Source of the DNA: Ramlibacter sp. WS9
GTDB taxonomy: Bacteria > Pseudomonadota > Gammaproteobacteria > Burkholderiales > Burkholderiaceae_C
Direction of reading: 5' to 3'
Assembly: GCF_003797765.1 (NCBI RefSeq)
Contig: NZ_RKMB01000002.1
Span: forward strand, 548,728-612,727
Length of the DNA: 64,000 nt
Below the pieces are notes generated by a model. It saw nothing but the letters and a program-made list of their open reading frames with translations, was not told where the DNA came from and ran no database searches. Positions 27,728 through 37,257 of this stretch are shown piece after piece (within the stretch, counting starts at the first letter, position 1; each line of letters begins with the position of its first letter). The translations under genes and the position numbers were made by a program.

Positions 27728-29323
27728 TCATATGCTGCCGCCCATGTGGGCGCCCAGGACATGGCGCTGCGCATCGGCGGCGGTGGTCTCGTGGACGATG
27801 CGGCCGTCGCTCATCACCACGATCCGGTCAGCCAACTCCAGCAGCTCATCCAAGTCTTCGCTGATCAGCAGTACCGCGCCGGCGCGCGCGCGCACGCCGA
27901 GGATGCGGGTGTGGATTTCCTTCACGGCCGCGAAGTCCAGGCCGAACACCGGGTTGGCGGCGATGAGCACGTTGATGTCGCCGTTGAGTTCACGCGCCAG
28001 CACGGCGCGCTGCACGTTGCCGCCGGACAGGCTGCGGATCGGCGCCTGCTCGCCCCGCGTCTTGATGCCGTAAGCGGCGATCCAGTCACGGGCCCGGCTG
28101 CGCCAATGCGTGAAGCGGAGCCGACCGCCTGCACAGAGCGGTGCGCGGTCGAAGTCGCGCAGCGCCATGTTTTCCGCGACGGAGAGTTCGCCTACGCACG
28201 CGTTGCGCAGCGGCTCTTCCGGCAGGCTGCGCACCTTCAGGCGATGGTTCTCCTCGCGCCGCGCGGCATACGGCTGGCCCATCACGCGGACTTCGCCGCT
28301 CGCGCGCTCGCGCTGGCCCACCAAGGCTTCCACCAGTTCGCGCTGGCCGTTGCCCGACACGCCGGCGATACCGAGGATCTCCCCGGGATGCACCGTGAGG
28401 CTGAGATCGCGCACGGCCAGCGTGCCGCGGTCGCCCATCACCTTCAGCGAACGCACCTCCAGCGCGGCTTGGTCCGCGTGCTCAGCCTTACCGACCTTGC
28501 CTGGCGCATCTGGCACGGGCGCGCGGACCGCGTGAACCTGCGAGAGATGTTCTTCGGCGATGGCGTCCTCGGCGGCCTCGCCCACCATGTGGCGCGCCAG
28601 CAGTGCCGGCCCCGTGTAGGGCACGCCGGTGGTGTGCACGGCCTTTCCACGGCGCAAGACCGTCACGTCGTCTGCATACGCCATGACTTCGCGGAACTTG
28701 TGCGTGATGATCAACACCGTGCACTGCCCGCTGCGCGCGAACTCGCGCACGTGGCCCAGCACCTCATCGGCTTCTTGCGGCGTGAGCACCGAAGTGGGCT
28801 CGTCCAGGATCAGCAGGCGCGGGCGCAGGTACAGCTGCTTGAGCAGTTCCAGCTTCTGCTTTTCTCCCGCGGCCAGCTCGGAGGGGCGTGCGTCCAGGTC
28901 GAGCCGAAACGGCGTCGAAGAAAGAAACTGCTCCAGCTCCGCGCGCTTGGCTTTCCAGTCGATCAGTGCGGGCGTCTTGCCCCCGGCCAAGAGCAGGTTC
29001 TCGGCGACCGTCATGCCCGGTGCCAAGGTGAAGTGCTGATACACCATGCCGATGCCCAGCATGCGCGCGACGACCGGATTGGCGACGTCGTGCTCGCGAC
29101 CGTCGATCATCACCGCGCCCTCTTCCGGCCGGTGAAAACCGGCGACGCACTTGACCAGCGTGCTCTTGCCCGCGCCGTTCTCGCCCAGCAGCGCGTGCAC
29201 CGTGCCCGGCGCGACCTTCATCGTCACGTGGTCCAGCGCGGTGAACGTGCCGAAGCGCTTGGTGAGCTCGTAGGTTTCGAGCGCCATGGCGCCCGCGTTC
29301 GGCGTGAGAGCCGGGGAGTTCAT
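27728..29323 (-). CDS. BMP-type ABC transporter, duplicated ATPase
   Basis: A 531-residue protein with two ABC ATPase domains, as in nucleoside and ribose importers. Domain 1 has Walker [10 protein letters not shown], signature [12 protein letters not shown] and Walker [10 protein letters not shown]. Domain 2 has a degenerate Walker [10 protein letters not shown], good signature [12 protein letters not shown] and a Walker B lacking the catalytic Glu ([11 protein letters not shown]), the usual asymmetry for this family. It powers the two permeases at 31063-33083. The start is ATG 29323, overlapping the stop of the upstream hydrolase (ATGA). The open frame upstream is antisense noise. Placement of the ATPase between the two hydrolases ties transport to ureide breakdown. 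Confidence 0.93.
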   Translation of the reverse strand: MNSPALTPNAGAMALETYELTKRFGTFTALDHVTMKVAPGTVHALLGENGAGKSTLVKCVAGFHRPEEGAVMIDGREHDVANPVVARMLGIGMVYQHFTLAPGMTVAENLLLAGGKTPALIDWKAKRAELEQFLSSTPFRLDLDARPSELAAGEKQKLELLKQLYLRPRLLILDEPTSVLTPQEADEVLGHVREFARSGQCTVLIITHKFREVMAYADDVTVLRRGKAVHTTGVPYTGPALLARHMVGEAAEDAIAEEHLSQVHAVRAPVPDAPGKVGKAEHADQAALEVRSLKVMGDRGTLAVRDLSLTVHPGEILGIAGVSGNGQRELVEALVGQRERASGEVRVMGQPYAARREENHRLKVRSLPEEPLRNACVGELSVAENMALRDFDRAPLCAGGRLRFTHWRSRARDWIAAYGIKTRGEQAPIRSLSGGNVQRAVLARELNGDINVLIAANPVFGLDFAAVKEIHTRILGVRARAGAVLLISEDLDELLELADRIVVMSDGRIVHETTAADAQRHVLGAHMGGSI

Positions 29324-30000
29324 GCGATTGCGTCGAGGACGGCTTGCGACGGCGCGTGCGCACCGAACACGCCGCCCTGCATGGTGATCATCTTCAGCGC
29401 CGCCTCGTGGTTGCCCTTGTCGGTGGCGGCGGTGCAGTCGGACACAGCCAGGCATTCGAAGCCGCGGTCGTTGGCCTCGCGCATGGTGGTGTGCACGCAG
29501 ACGTCGGTGGTGATGCCGGTGAGGACCAGGTTGACGATGCCGCGCGTGCGCAGGATCAGCTCCAGGTCGGTCGCGCAGAACGAGCCTTTGCCCGGCTTGT
29601 CGATGATGGCTTCGCCCGGCAGCGGCGCAAGCTCCGGAATGATCTCCCAGCCTGGCTCGCCGCGCACCAGCACCTTGCCGCAAGGCCCGTCGTCGCCGAT
29701 GCCCGCGCCGAGTTGGCGCGAACGCCAACGCTTGTTGGCGGGCAGGTCGGACAGGTCGGGCCGATGGCCTTCCCGCGTATGGATGATGTGGTAGCCCGCC
29801 TTGCGCATGCCCGCCATCAGCTTCTTGAGCGGCTCGATCGGTGAACGCGTGAGCGAAATGTCATAGCCCATCTTGTCGACGTAGCCGCCGATGCCACAGA
29901 AGTCGGTCTGCATGTCGATGACGACGAGCGCAGTGTTGGCCGGTGTGAGGTCGCCGTTGTATGGCCAGGCGTAGGGGTTGGCGGGGATGAAGCGTTCCAT
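29320..30000 (-). CDS. Isochorismatase-fold cysteine hydrolase (biuret hydrolase-like), copy 2
   Basis: A 226-residue hydrolase with Asp in [23 protein letters not shown], Lys in DKPGKGSF and Cys in [20 protein letters not shown]. The DFCGxGGYV-type loop and the [12 protein letters not shown] start are close to proteins annotated as biuret amidohydrolase or ureide hydrolases. It would release ammonia from a ureido substrate. ATG 30000 lies 8 bases past the formamidase stop; GAGAAGA precedes it. A TTG at 30012 is possible but overlaps that gene. The stop overlaps the ATPase start. Having two diverged copies in one operon suggests two related substrates or successive steps. Confidence 0.87.
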   Translation of the reverse strand: MERFIPANPYAWPYNGDLTPANTALVVIDMQTDFCGIGGYVDKMGYDISLTRSPIEPLKKLMAGMRKAGYHIIHTREGHRPDLSDLPANKRWRSRQLGAGIGDDGPCGKVLVRGEPGWEIIPELAPLPGEAIIDKPGKGSFCATDLELILRTRGIVNLVLTGITTDVCVHTTMREANDRGFECLAVSDCTAATDKGNHEAALKMITMQGGVFGAHAPSQAVLDAIA

Positions 30001-30008
30001 GGTTCTTC

Positions 30009-31052
30009 TCAAGCAGCTTTCTTGATGGCGACTGCGGCCGAATCAGGCACCAGCGGGTGTTGCTCGGGCCCCTTGTATTGCCTCGTCGGCGCATCGAAGC
30101 CGCAGCTCGTACCGTCGGTCACCTGCACCCGCCACGGCAGCTGGTAGCGCCCCGCCGCCATGTCGTGCATGTAGGTGTAGGGGCAATCCTGCGCGCCGCC
30201 CTTCACCGCCACGTAGCCGCGGTGGTAGAGCTGGTAGATGTTGTTCTCCACGCCCCAGCCGCTGCGCGCCTCGCGCACCAGGTCGGGCCGCAGTTCGCAG
30301 GTGATGATCTCGTCCGGCCGGCCCCCGCCTTCGACCAACACGCTGCCGTCGAAGTTGCAGAACATGCCCTCGCCCATCGAATCGAAACTGCCGTCGCTGC
30401 CGCACATGCACACGTTGGCCGTGTAGGCGAGGTTGCTGAACGCGTTGGCCTGGTTGGTGATCTTCCACGCATGGCGGATCGGCGCGGTGTAGCCGGCGGT
30501 GCGGATGATGATCTCGGCGCCCTTGTACGCAGCCTCGCGCGCCATCTCGGGGAACATGCCATCGTGGCAGATGATGAGGCTGATCTTGCTGCCGTTCGGG
30601 CCGTCGCACACGGGGACGCCCAGGTTGCCCGGCTCCCACGGTTCAACCGGCACCCAGGGATGCAGCTTGCGGTAGTACAGCTTGATCGCGCCGGTGTCGT
30701 CGATGATGAGGCCGCTGTTGTAAGGGTTGCCGCCGGGGTTGGCTTCCATGATCGAGAAGCAGCCCCAGATCTTGTGCTCCACGCAAGCACGCTTGAAGGC
30801 GGCGACTTCCGGGCCGTCGAGCGAACACATGATCGCGGGCGCCGTGTCCATCGACAGGCCATGCAGCGAGTATTCCGGAAACACAACCAGGTCCATCCCC
30901 GAGAGGTTGCGCCTCGCTTTGCCCACCAGTTCGCAGATGCGCCGCGTCTGCGCGGCCAGGTCAGCGGGCGTCTGGACCACGGGCAGTTGCAGCTGCACGA
31001 GGCCCACCACGACGCCGTTCGGTGATTTGTTGAGTCCGCCCAGTCCGGTCAT
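30009..31052 (-). CDS. Formamidase / aliphatic amidase (nitrilase superfamily, AmiF-like)
   Basis: A 347-residue nitrilase-fold enzyme. The catalytic Glu-Lys-Cys is visible in [19 protein letters not shown] and [20 protein letters not shown]. Stretches such as [28 protein letters not shown] and [19 protein letters not shown] match AmiF formamidase and aliphatic amidase well in order and spacing, and the length fits (334-347). It hydrolyses formamide or short amides to ammonia and the acid in the cytoplasm. AGGAG before ATG 31052 gives the start. Its place inside the BMP-transporter block points to an amide set free from the imported compound. Confidence 0.9.
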   Translation of the reverse strand: MTGLGGLNKSPNGVVVGLVQLQLPVVQTPADLAAQTRRICELVGKARRNLSGMDLVVFPEYSLHGLSMDTAPAIMCSLDGPEVAAFKRACVEHKIWGCFSIMEANPGGNPYNSGLIIDDTGAIKLYYRKLHPWVPVEPWEPGNLGVPVCDGPNGSKISLIICHDGMFPEMAREAAYKGAEIIIRTAGYTAPIRHAWKITNQANAFSNLAYTANVCMCGSDGSFDSMGEGMFCNFDGSVLVEGGGRPDEIITCELRPDLVREARSGWGVENNIYQLYHRGYVAVKGGAQDCPYTYMHDMAAGRYQLPWRVQVTDGTSCGFDAPTRQYKGPEQHPLVPDSAAVAIKKAA

Positions 31053-31062
31053 GTGATGACTC

Positions 31063-31983
31063 CTAGTTCGATGCGCCGAGCTCGCCGGGGCTGCCCGCGA
31101 CCTTGCCCCCGGGCTTGCAGGTCAACACCAGGATGACCAGCGTGAGCACGTAGGGCACGATGTTGAACAGGTGGTAGCCCCAGCCGACGCCGACGGACTG
31201 CAGCGCCGGGCCGATCGCGCCGGCACCGCCGAACATCAGCGCCGCGCCGACACAGCGCAGCGGGCTCCAGCGCGCGAAGATCACCAGGGCGACCGCGATC
31301 AGGCCTTGGCCGCTGGAGATGCCCTCGTTCCAGCTGCCGGGATAGAAGAGCGTCAATGACGCGCCGCCCAGGCCGGCGATCATGCCGCCCGCGGCTGTCG
31401 CGGCGATGCGGATGCCCGACACCGAATAGCCCAAAGCACGCGTGGCGTGAGCCGAATCGCCGGCCATGCGCACCAACAAGCCTGCGCGCGTGTTGGCGAA
31501 AGCCCACCACAGGGCAACGGCGAGGGCCAGGCCGATCGGCACCAGCGCATTGACTTGCAGTGCCGAACGCACCGCCGCCGAATCGCTCCAGTTGCCCAGC
31601 GCGATGGCGGGCAGTTGCGGCGCCTGCGGCTGGATCAATGGCTTGCCGAGGTAGAACGCGAGCCCCATGCCGAGCAGCATCAGCGCGATGCCGGTCGCGA
31701 TGTCGTTGACGCGAGGCAGCGAACACAGCACGCCGTGCAGCGTCGCGAGCAGGGCACCGGTGGCCGCGGCCGCGAGCACACCGATCCAGGCGGAGCCGGA
31801 CAGATAGGACGCCCCGAAGGCCGACATGGCCGAGAGCACCAGCACGCCTTCCAGGCCCAGGTTGATGCGGCCCGATTTTTCGGTGAGGCATTCGCCGAGG
31901 CTGACGAAGAGGAACGGCGCGCCGACGCGCAATGCGCCGCCGAGGATGCCGGCGAAGAAGATAAGGAGTTGGTCGGCGGTCAT
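31063..31983 (-). CDS. BMP-type ABC transporter permease (second)
   Basis: A 306-residue membrane protein with about eight to ten helices of the BPD_transp_2 family, with the family hallmark GECLTEKSGRINLGLEG near the N-terminus (the loop that meets the ATPase) and GLLVRMAGDSAHATRALGYS. It pairs with the permease encoded just upstream to make the membrane channel of a nucleoside/nucleobase-type importer. ATG 31983 overlaps the upstream stop. It ends 10 bases before the formamidase gene. Substrate class is inferred from family only. Confidence 0.92.
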   Translation of the reverse strand: MTADQLLIFFAGILGGALRVGAPFLFVSLGECLTEKSGRINLGLEGVLVLSAMSAFGASYLSGSAWIGVLAAAATGALLATLHGVLCSLPRVNDIATGIALMLLGMGLAFYLGKPLIQPQAPQLPAIALGNWSDSAAVRSALQVNALVPIGLALAVALWWAFANTRAGLLVRMAGDSAHATRALGYSVSGIRIAATAAGGMIAGLGGASLTLFYPGSWNEGISSGQGLIAVALVIFARWSPLRCVGAALMFGGAGAIGPALQSVGVGWGYHLFNIVPYVLTLVILVLTCKPGGKVAGSPGELGASN

Positions 31984-33083
31984 AGGCCTGGATTGCGGGT
32001 CGAGCCGGCAATGACAATTGGCGAAGGTTCGGCCGGGCCGAAGCGCCCGAGCCGCGCAAACACGGCCTTCCAGTCCACATCCCTCAACGCCTCGCTCGCC
32101 AGGATGAACACGAAGGCTATCCCCTGCAGCAGCAGCACCGACGCATCCGGCAAACCCAGCCTGCGCTGCAACAAGCTGCCCGCTGCGCCAAAGCCCCCAA
32201 AAAGAATCGCGACCGGTATCACCGCCAGCGGTTGTTGCCGCGCGATGAACGCCACCAGGATGCCGGCATAGCCGTAGCCCGCGATCAGCGCGGCGTTGGC
32301 GCTGGTGTGCACGGCCGCCACTTCCACCGCGCCGGCCAAGCCTGCGCATGCCCCGCCCAACGCGCAGGCCAGGAGGATCAATCGCGACGCCGGCAGCCCC
32401 ACCAATTGCGCGGCGCGCAAATTCCCGCCCACCACCCGCACCGAAAATCCCGATGGCGTCCAGCGCAGCCACAGCGCCGCCACGATGCAGGCGACGACGC
32501 CCAGCACCAGTCCCCAGTGCACGTCGGAACCACCGATGCCGCTGATCAGCATGCCGTCTTTCAACGCATGGGTCGAAGGCTTGTTCAAACTCGCCGGATC
32601 GCGCAGCGGCCCTTCGACAAAGTGCTTGAACAGGCCGATCGCGACATAGGCCAGCAGCAGGCTGCTGATCGTTTCGTTGATGCCGCGGAATTGCCGCAGC
32701 CAGCCGGCCAGCGCGACCCACAGCGCGCCGGCAGCCGCACCGGCCAGGCACACCATCACCGTGCCGGCCGCGTTGTTGGGAAGCGGCAGGGCCTGGGCGA
32801 GCCCCGCACACGCGAGACCGCCCAGGACCAGCGCCCCTTCTCCTCCGATGACCACCAACCCCGCCCGCGCGGGGATCGCCACGCACAGCGCCGTGAGCAT
32901 GAGCGGCGCTGCGCGCTGCAGCGTGTTCTGCCACGAGTACCAGTCGCCGAACGCGCCCTTGAAGAGCAACAGCCAGACGTCGAGCGGGCTGACCCCCGCG
33001 AACCACACGAAGACGCCAAACACGAGCAGCGCGGCCACGATGGCCGCGACAGGCAGCAGGGCTTCTTTGAGTGCGGTTCGCAT
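31980..33083 (-). CDS. BMP-type ABC transporter permease (first)
   Basis: A 367-residue permease with about ten helices; the coupling region reads RAGLVVIGGEGALVLGG and later WTPSGFSVRVVGGNLRAAQLVG. It forms the channel with the following gene. The last dozen residues (IVIAGSTRNPGL) are unlike the family end and are encoded by a dispersed repeat (ATTGCCGG, GACCCGCAATCCAGG) that seems to have entered the 3' end and supplied the stop codon that overlaps the next start. Start is ATG 33083, 9 bases past the binding-protein gene. Confidence 0.92.
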   Translation of the reverse strand: MRTALKEALLPVAAIVAALLVFGVFVWFAGVSPLDVWLLLFKGAFGDWYSWQNTLQRAAPLMLTALCVAIPARAGLVVIGGEGALVLGGLACAGLAQALPLPNNAAGTVMVCLAGAAAGALWVALAGWLRQFRGINETISSLLLAYVAIGLFKHFVEGPLRDPASLNKPSTHALKDGMLISGIGGSDVHWGLVLGVVACIVAALWLRWTPSGFSVRVVGGNLRAAQLVGLPASRLILLACALGGACAGLAGAVEVAAVHTSANAALIAGYGYAGILVAFIARQQPLAVIPVAILFGGFGAAGSLLQRRLGLPDASVLLLQGIAFVFILASEALRDVDWKAVFARLGRFGPAEPSPIVIAGSTRNPGL

Positions 33084-33092
33084 GCGTGAGCG

Positions 33093-34202
33093 TCAGCCGA
33101 CCGAGCCGATCACGCCCTCGACCAGGTAGTTCATCTTCTCCAGCTCAAGGTCGGTCTGCTTGTACGACTTGCCGGCGGGGATGGTGGTCGCGCCTTTGTT
33201 GTCCTTCAACGGTCCCTTGAAGATGTCGAACGAGCCGGCCATCATCTTGGCCTTGGTGGCGTCGGCCTCCTTCTTGGCCGCGTCCGTCACCGCAGGGCCA
33301 TAGGCCGACATCTTGACGAAGCCGTCCTTCAGGCCGCCACGCACGAAGTTGGGGTGCGGCTTGCCGCTGCGCGCCGCTTCGATGAAGTTGGTGTAGGCCG
33401 TGAGCCAGTTCCACTCGGCGCCGGTGAGGTAGGCCTGGGGCGCCAGCTTGGCCTGGCTGGCGTGGTAGCCGCAGACCATCTTGCCGCGTTTGGCTGCTGT
33501 CTCGACGATCACCTTCGGCCCATCGACGTGCATGGTGAACACGTCCACACCCTGGTCGGCCAGGCTGTTGGTGGCTTCGGCTTCCTTGACGGGCATCGAC
33601 CAGTCACCGGTGAAGATCACGTTGGTGGTGATGCCGGGCTTGACCGAGCGCGCGCCCATGGTGAAGGCATTGATGTTGCGCAGCACCTGCGGGATCGGCT
33701 TGGCGGCGATGAAGCCGAGCTTGCCACTTTTGCTCATGTGGCCGGCGATCACGCCGTTCAGGTACTGGCATTCGTCGATGTAGCCGAAGTAGCTGGCGGT
33801 GTTCTTGGGGTGCTTGCCCTCGGTCCACATGCCGCCGCAATGGGCGAAGCGCGTGTCGGGGAATTTGGCGGCCACGGCCAGCATGTGCGGGTCGAAGTAG
33901 CCGAACGAGGTGGGGAACACCAGCGACGCGCCATCCTGCGCGATCATGCCGGTCATGGTTTTTTGCACGGCTGCGGTCTCGGGCACGTTCTCTTCTTCCA
34001 CCACCTTCACGCCCGGCATTTTCTTGAGCATGGCCGCCGCTTCGGCCTGGGCCTGGTTGTAGCCGTAGTCGTCGCGCGGGCCGACATAGATCACGCCCAC
34101 GGTGATGGGCTTTTGCGCGAACGCCAGCGGGGCAAGACCGGTCGCGCCCAGGGCGGCCAGCGTCTTGAGGGAATCGCGGCGGTTGAATGACTTGAAGCTC
34201 AT
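33093..34202 (-). CDS. BMP-family ABC transporter substrate-binding protein
   Basis: A 369-residue periplasmic binding protein. The signal peptide is twin-arginine-like (FNRRDSLKTLAALGATGLA, cut near AFAQ), unusual but not rare for this class. The mature part begins PITVGVIYVGPRDDYGYNQAQ, typical of the BmpA/PnrA family that binds purine nucleosides or related bases. GGAGAG before ATG 34202 sets the start. It belongs with the permeases downstream and the ATPase at 27728-29323. The gap of 55 bases before it is the largest inside the second half of the operon, so an internal promoter is possible. Confidence 0.92.
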   Translation of the reverse strand: MSFKSFNRRDSLKTLAALGATGLAPLAFAQKPITVGVIYVGPRDDYGYNQAQAEAAAMLKKMPGVKVVEEENVPETAAVQKTMTGMIAQDGASLVFPTSFGYFDPHMLAVAAKFPDTRFAHCGGMWTEGKHPKNTASYFGYIDECQYLNGVIAGHMSKSGKLGFIAAKPIPQVLRNINAFTMGARSVKPGITTNVIFTGDWSMPVKEAEATNSLADQGVDVFTMHVDGPKVIVETAAKRGKMVCGYHASQAKLAPQAYLTGAEWNWLTAYTNFIEAARSGKPHPNFVRGGLKDGFVKMSAYGPAVTDAAKKEADATKAKMMAGSFDIFKGPLKDNKGATTIPAGKSYKQTDLELEKMNYLVEGVIGSVG

Positions 34203-34257
34203 GAGTCTCTCCGGGGGATGAAAGTTGAAGAAGTACTGCGGGACGTGAAAGCAGGAT

Positions 34258-34656
34258 TCATGCAAGCGGCGGCGGCGCGGGCAGCAGGCTGACGTGGGCG
34301 GCGACGACGCGCCAGCCCTGGGGCGTGCGCATCCAGGTCTGGCTCTGGCGGCCGGTCTTGTTGCCGCCCGCGCGCTGGAACTCGACGTTGGCCGTGGCAA
34401 AGTCGCGGCCGTAGGTGGTGATGACCGTCTTGAGGATCGAACGCTCCAGCCCTTGCACGGGACGCCCAGCGCGGAAGGCCTTGATCGCGTCGTAGCCGTA
34501 GAGGTTCTCGCCCACGCCGTAGCGCAGCGTGTGCGGACTGTCCCAAAAGAGCTCGTCGAGCACGGGCACGTCATTGGTGACCAGGGCGGTTTCGTAGCGG
34601 TCGAAGACGGCCGTGACTTCGGCCAGCACGTCGGGGAGGTTGATGTCCATGGGCAT
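34258..34656 (-). CDS. AtzH/HpxZ-like protein (DUF3225, NTF2 fold)
   Basis: A 132-residue protein beginning [22 protein letters not shown]. The stretches [31 protein letters not shown] and [22 protein letters not shown] mark it as the DUF3225 family (AtzH in cyanurate clusters, HpxZ in oxalurate clusters). AtzH is reported as an amidase acting on malonamate-like compounds, so a small-amide role fits; otherwise it assists AtzE. ATG 34656 overlaps the AtzE stop (TAATG); ATG 34650 is the alternative. The purine-rich run GGGAGAGGGAG that serves as ribosome site is part of a dispersed repeat. Confidence 0.88.
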   Translation of the reverse strand: MPMDINLPDVLAEVTAVFDRYETALVTNDVPVLDELFWDSPHTLRYGVGENLYGYDAIKAFRAGRPVQGLERSILKTVITTYGRDFATANVEFQRAGGNKTGRQSQTWMRTPQGWRVVAAHVSLLPAPPPLA

Positions 34657-36059
34657 TACTCCCTCTCCCTCTGGGAGAGGGTTGGGGTGAGGGCAAGATG
34701 CGCCACGCCCGCTTGCTGCAGCACCATCGCGGCGCGCAACGCGAGGTCTTCGCGCCAGGGTGCGGCAATGAGCTGCACGGCGATGGGCATCCCGCCCGTG
34801 CCCTCCGGCCACATCGGTGCGGCGACCACGGGGCAGCCCGCGAACGAGACGGGCTGCGTCAGCAGTCCCATCGCCGGCCGGCTCGGATGCTTCACGCCGT
34901 TGATCTCCAGCCAGTCGGTGCCGATGACGGGCGAGCTCACCGGCGTTGCCGGCGTGATCAGCACGTCCCATTTCTCGAACAACGCGTTGACCTTGTCGCG
35001 GTAGACACGGCGAAAGCGCTGGGCCTTGATGTACCAGTCGGCCGGCTGCAGCGCGCCGGAGATGAAGCGGTCGACCGACATCGGCTCGAAGTCCTGCGGC
35101 CGGGTGCGCAGATCGGCGAGGTGCAGGCTGCCGCCTTCGCTGGCGGTGATGATGAAGGCGGCGGTGCGGCCCAGCGCGGGATCCGGCCACTGCACTTCTT
35201 CCGTCGCGCCCAAGGTCTTTGCGGCAAGTGCCGCGACCGATCGCGCCGCCGGCGTCGCGTTGTCATGGAAATAGCCGGCGAGGATGCCGATGCGCAGGCC
35301 CTGCACGCCCTGCGCCAACTCCCCGGCTGCCGGTTGCACTTCGAGTGCGTGGCAGCCCGCGTCCAGCGGGTCGGGCCCTTGCATCGCGTCGTACGACAGC
35401 GCGAGGCCCTCGACGCTGTCGGCCAGCGGGCCGAGATGGTCGATGCTGTAGACGAAGGGGTAGGTGCCGCGGCGCGAGAGCCGCCCGAACGTGGGCTTCA
35501 GGCCCCACACGCCGCACAGCGAAGAGGGCACGCGGATCGAGCCATTTGTGTCCGAGCCCAGCGTCATCGGCACCTGGCCGGCGGCGACGGCGGCGCCCGA
35601 ACCGCCCGACGAGCCGCCCGACATGCGCGCGAGGTCGTGCGGATTGCGCGTCGGGCCGTAGTGCGTGTTCTCCGTGGTGAAACCATAGGCGTATTCGTCC
35701 ATGTTGAGCGCGCCCACCAGCACCGCACCGGCGGCCTTCAGGCGCTGCACCAGGACCGCGTCGGCGGAAGCGGCCGGCAGTTCGCGGTTGATCTTGGAGC
35801 CGGCCAGCGTGGTGACGCCTTCGATGTCGAACAGGTTCTTCACCGCGTAGGGCAGGCCTGCCAGCGGAGGCAGCATCTCGCCGCGCGCACGCATCGCATC
35901 GACAGCGTCGGCCTCAGAGCGCGCGCGGCGCAATGTCTTCTCGGTGAACGCATTGACACGGCCGTCCGTGGCCTCAATGCGGGCCAAGGCCGCGTCGCAC
36001 ACCTCGCGGGCGCTGGTTTCGCCTGTTGCGACGGCGCGCAGCAAAGCAGCGGTATTCAT
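34656..36059 (-). CDS. atzE: AtzE-like amidase (1-carboxybiuret hydrolase-type, or HpxY)
   Basis: A 467-residue amidase-signature enzyme. The Lys-Ser-Ser triad is in [24 protein letters not shown] and [36 protein letters not shown] is typical of AtzE. In known clusters AtzE works with the small AtzG subunit, and the pair hydrolyses 1-carboxybiuret; the near-identical HpxX-HpxY pair acts in oxalurate metabolism, so the substrate could be either type. The natural C-terminus has been replaced or extended by repeat-encoded [11 protein letters not shown]. Start ATG 36059 overlaps the atzG stop (ATGA). Confidence 0.88.
   Translation of the reverse strand: MNTAALLRAVATGETSAREVCDAALARIEATDGRVNAFTEKTLRRARSEADAVDAMRARGEMLPPLAGLPYAVKNLFDIEGVTTLAGSKINRELPAASADAVLVQRLKAAGAVLVGALNMDEYAYGFTTENTHYGPTRNPHDLARMSGGSSGGSGAAVAAGQVPMTLGSDTNGSIRVPSSLCGVWGLKPTFGRLSRRGTYPFVYSIDHLGPLADSVEGLALSYDAMQGPDPLDAGCHALEVQPAAGELAQGVQGLRIGILAGYFHDNATPAARSVAALAAKTLGATEEVQWPDPALGRTAAFIITASEGGSLHLADLRTRPQDFEPMSVDRFISGALQPADWYIKAQRFRRVYRDKVNALFEKWDVLITPATPVSSPVIGTDWLEINGVKHPSRPAMGLLTQPVSFAGCPVVAAPMWPEGTGGMPIAVQLIAAPWREDLALRAAMVLQQAGVAHLALTPTLSQRERE
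34659..34694. repeat. Dispersed repeat at the atzE/atzH junction
   Basis: CTCCCTCTCCCTCTGGGAG followed by AGGGTTGGGGTGAGGG. Related copies lie at 39075-39161 and 42374-42410, each inside a gene of the same operon. Here it encodes the last residues of AtzE ([11 protein letters not shown]) and supplies the ribosome site of atzH. Confidence 0.85.
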
Positions 36060-36262
36060 GGCACGGCTTTCGGAAACGGCGCCGGCCGAAAGATCTCGGC
36101 CAACTCGTGGTCGGGCGCGAGTTCGGCGCCGTCCAGCATCCGTGCCATCGCCGCGGTGCGGCTCATGTGTTCGGCCACGCGCTGCGCGGCTGCATCATCC
36201 AGCGGCAGACGCACCACAATCGCGGCGGCTTTGACATAGGCGAGGGTTTCGGCAGCGTCCAT
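36056..36262 (-). CDS. atzG: AtzG-like small subunit (DUF4089)
   Basis: A 68-residue acidic protein starting MDAAETLAYVKAAAIVVRLP, with DDAAAQRVAEHMSRTAAMARML and ending in a Pro-rich [11 protein letters not shown]. This is the AtzG/HpxX (DUF4089) form, a small helical partner needed for stable AtzE-type amidase. Gene order atzG-atzE-atzH matches both cyanurate and oxalurate clusters. GGAG eight bases before ATG 36262 fixes the start, only 2 bases past the upstream ATPase stop. The 68-residue size equals that of known AtzG. It is easily missed because the frame stays open upstream. Confidence 0.87.
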   Translation of the reverse strand: MDAAETLAYVKAAAIVVRLPLDDAAAQRVAEHMSRTAAMARMLDGAELAPDHELAEIFRPAPFPKAVP

Positions 36263-36264
36263 GC

Positions 36265-37257
36265 TCAGAACTCCGGCAAGGTTTCGGTGAAGTGGCAGGC
36301 GACTTCGCGCGCCGTCGCAACAGCGCGCAGCGGCGGCACGTCGCGCTCGCATTGCGCCACGCCGTGCGGGCAGCGCCCGTGGAAGCTGCAGCGCGTCGGT
36401 GCCGCGCCGCCCGCCATCTGGATCGGGCTTTGCGCCTCGCCGGGCAAAAGGTGTTCGGCCGCGTTGTGGCCGGTGCCGGGGATGGAAGCGATCAGCGCGC
36501 GCGTGTACGGGTGGCGCGGGTTGGCGAACACCTCGGCGGCCGGGCCGCTTTCGACCACGCGGCCCAGGTACATCACCAGCACGCGGTCGCACAGCAGGCG
36601 CACCACGTTCAGGTCGTGCGAGACGAACAGGAAGCTCATGCCCAATTCGCGCTTCAGGTCGGCGAGCAGCTGCAGGATCACGACCTGCACCGAAACGTCC
36701 AGCGCCGCCGTGGGCTCGTCCAGCACCAGCAGGCGCGGGCGCAGCACGGCCGCTCGCGCGATGCCCACGCGCGCCTTCTGCCCGCCGGAGAGCTGATGCG
36801 GAAAACGCTGCAGCAGTTCGAGCGGGAGGCCGGTGAGCGTGGCGATCTCTTCGACCTGGGCGCGGAGTTCTTTCGCATCGCGCACGCCCGCGAGCAGGCG
36901 CAGCGGCTCGGCGATGGTGTCGAAGGCGGTGTAGCGCGGATTCAGGCTGTCGTGCGGATCCTGGAACACCATCTGCACTTCGCGCCGCGACTTGTGCTGC
37001 GGCATCAGATGCGGATCGACCAGACCGAGGTCGGCCCCCAGGAAGCGGATCTGGCCCTCGCTCACAGGAAGGGTGCGCGTGAGCAGCCGCACCAGCGTGG
37101 ATTTGCCGCAGCCGGATTCGCCGACCAGGCCCACCGTTTCGCCGCTCTCGATGCGGAAGCTCACGCCGTCCACGGCGTGCAACAGGCCCTTGCCCTGCGG
37201 GGTCTTGACGGGGAAGCGCTTGACCAGGTCCATGACTTCGAGCAGGGCGGCGGTCAT
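36265..37257 (-). CDS. Opp/Dpp-type ABC transporter ATPase (OppF-like)
   Basis: A 330-residue ATPase. Walker [13 protein letters not shown]-loop region [12 protein letters not shown], signature [14 protein letters not shown], Walker [13 protein letters not shown] and H-loop VSHD. A C-terminal cysteine-rich oligopeptide-type extension ([19 protein letters not shown]) is the iron-sulfur-like motif of OppD/OppF proteins. It drives import together with the OppD-like partner upstream, whose stop overlaps ATG 37257. It is followed by atzG after 2 bases, which physically fuses the transporter block with the amidase block. Confidence 0.93.
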   Translation of the reverse strand: MTAALLEVMDLVKRFPVKTPQGKGLLHAVDGVSFRIESGETVGLVGESGCGKSTLVRLLTRTLPVSEGQIRFLGADLGLVDPHLMPQHKSRREVQMVFQDPHDSLNPRYTAFDTIAEPLRLLAGVRDAKELRAQVEEIATLTGLPLELLQRFPHQLSGGQKARVGIARAAVLRPRLLVLDEPTAALDVSVQVVILQLLADLKRELGMSFLFVSHDLNVVRLLCDRVLVMYLGRVVESGPAAEVFANPRHPYTRALIASIPGTGHNAAEHLLPGEAQSPIQMAGGAAPTRCSFHGRCPHGVAQCERDVPPLRAVATAREVACHFTETLPEF

